Positions 63,549-64,000 of a stretch of DNA of 64,000 nucleotides are shown here, piece after piece. Under the pieces are notes generated by a model. That model searched no databases, was not told the origin of the DNA, and worked only from the letters and a program-made list of their open reading frames with translations. The stretch's first letter is position 1. Each line of letters starts with the position of its first letter. This stretch comes from Rhizobium herbae (GTDB taxonomy: Bacteria > Pseudomonadota > Alphaproteobacteria > Rhizobiales > Rhizobiaceae). The stretch covers positions 169,564-233,563 of the forward strand of contig NZ_JAGGJV010000012.1 of NCBI RefSeq assembly GCF_017873135.1, read 5' to 3'. Made by a program: the position numbers and the translations under genes.

Positions 63549-64000
63549 GCCGTGACGGCCTCTGCTGGACCACCGATGACGCCGGTCTATAAAACCGTGG
63601 GCATCACCTCTGGGCATCAGGTCGCCAATGATGCCAAAACGATATCCGGCACGACTGGAAAATCAAGGAATTAAGAGATTTTAGCGAGAATTGGCTAGGG
63701 AGCCTTGATTATCACATGATTTCAATGGCTTATCGGAAAAGCCCTGAAATTCCCTCTGTTTTCCCATCGCGAGCGACCGTGGATGCCACCTTTGTGCCCT
63801 GGCTTTGGGGCCCAGTCAACAGGACGGTCGAGCGGCAATAATTTCCGCTTTCGGACCTCAAGTTTGCGGTGAGGCAGCCATAAAGCGCCCGGCAGCTTTG
63901 CGCCCTCATGCACGAACCCGCTTCGCGGGAGGGAGTGCGCGGCGAGTTTCGCATGATTATCTGAGGTTCTAGGCAGGCTGTTGGTGTTGCCTGACCATGA
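63549..64000. other. Window end without a recognised gene
   Basis: 452 bases. Two overlapping minus-strand open frames of 63 and 74 codons (63722-63954) show no recognised family and no good RBS. No tRNA, att repeat or IS end was identified. Confidence 0.4.

Noticed and set aside
63722..63954. Two overlapping minus-strand frames (63 and 74 codons)
   Set aside because: No recognised family and no RBS; could be debris of the integrase-bearing element, but not supportable as genes.

Overview
The window reads as chromosomal DNA of an alphaproteobacterium of the order Hyphomicrobiales, most likely Rhizobiaceae (Rhizobium/Agrobacterium/Ensifer relatives). The reasons are a RirA-type iron regulator with the rhizobial Cys91/99/105 spacing, a PhyR-NepR general stress module, a PdhS/PleC-type cell-cycle kinase, a type III-like cellulose operon with bcsN, and a tRNA-His without an encoded G-1 and with A73. 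No replication origin, rRNA or CRISPR array was seen.

Layout. 0-3 kb: start of isocitrate lyase (aceA, cut by the window edge), divergent from an ScfR/RamB-type regulator, then a fatty acid desaturase. 3.4-7.4 kb: putrescine/polyamine ABC transporter potFGHI with a hairpin after potF. 7.5-12 kb: a small membrane protein, an AsmA-family protein, acetoacetyl-CoA synthetase and a terminator-ended stretch that may be a small RNA. 12-16.7 kb: a very long PAS histidine kinase of PdhS type with a CtrA box upstream, then a phasin with tandem PhaR-like sites. 16.8 kb: tRNA-His. 17-18.6 kb: an HWE/HisKA_2 kinase and a single-domain response regulator. 18.9-26.6 kb: bcsA-bcsB-TPR protein-bcsN, translationally coupled, with no cellulase gene between them. 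26.6-29.4 kb: LysR regulator and ABM-family monooxygenase, with methylmalonate-semialdehyde dehydrogenase diverging. 29.6-31.8 kb: DUF898 membrane protein overlapping an M48 metalloprotease. 32-33.8 kb: rirA, then a LuxR solo coupled to a stand-alone receiver. 34.1-39.4 kb: dppABCDF dipeptide-type transporter. 39.5-43.4 kb: RidA-family protein, small envelope proteins, AI-2E transporter and an FAD oxidoreductase.

Stress block, 40.4-54.3 kb. phyR and nepR stand divergently without the sigma factor ecfG beside them. Around them lie many small membrane or envelope genes: glycine-zipper lipoprotein, DUF3309, PRC-barrel, DUF1328, UPF0114, BON, TIGR02587/TIGR02588, host attachment protein. Seven exact matches to the EcfG promoter (GGAAC-N16/17-CGTT) were found by eye. 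All lie between 40.4 and 52.4 kb and all point at a gene. One drives a second, previously easy-to-miss NepR-like protein at 46.7-46.9 kb. The proposal is that this is a locally concentrated general-stress regulon with two anti-sigma factors.

54.3-64 kb: accessory-looking pairs of regulator and enzyme: LysR/exported MBL hydrolase, PNPOx-like plus DUF1348, LysR/NTF2-like plus SDR, OhrR-like MarR/exported alpha-beta hydrolase with palindromic operators, and a GMC oxidoreductase. The segment ends in a frameshifted tyrosine-recombinase remnant at about 63.4-63.5 kb, which suggests past insertion of a mobile element.
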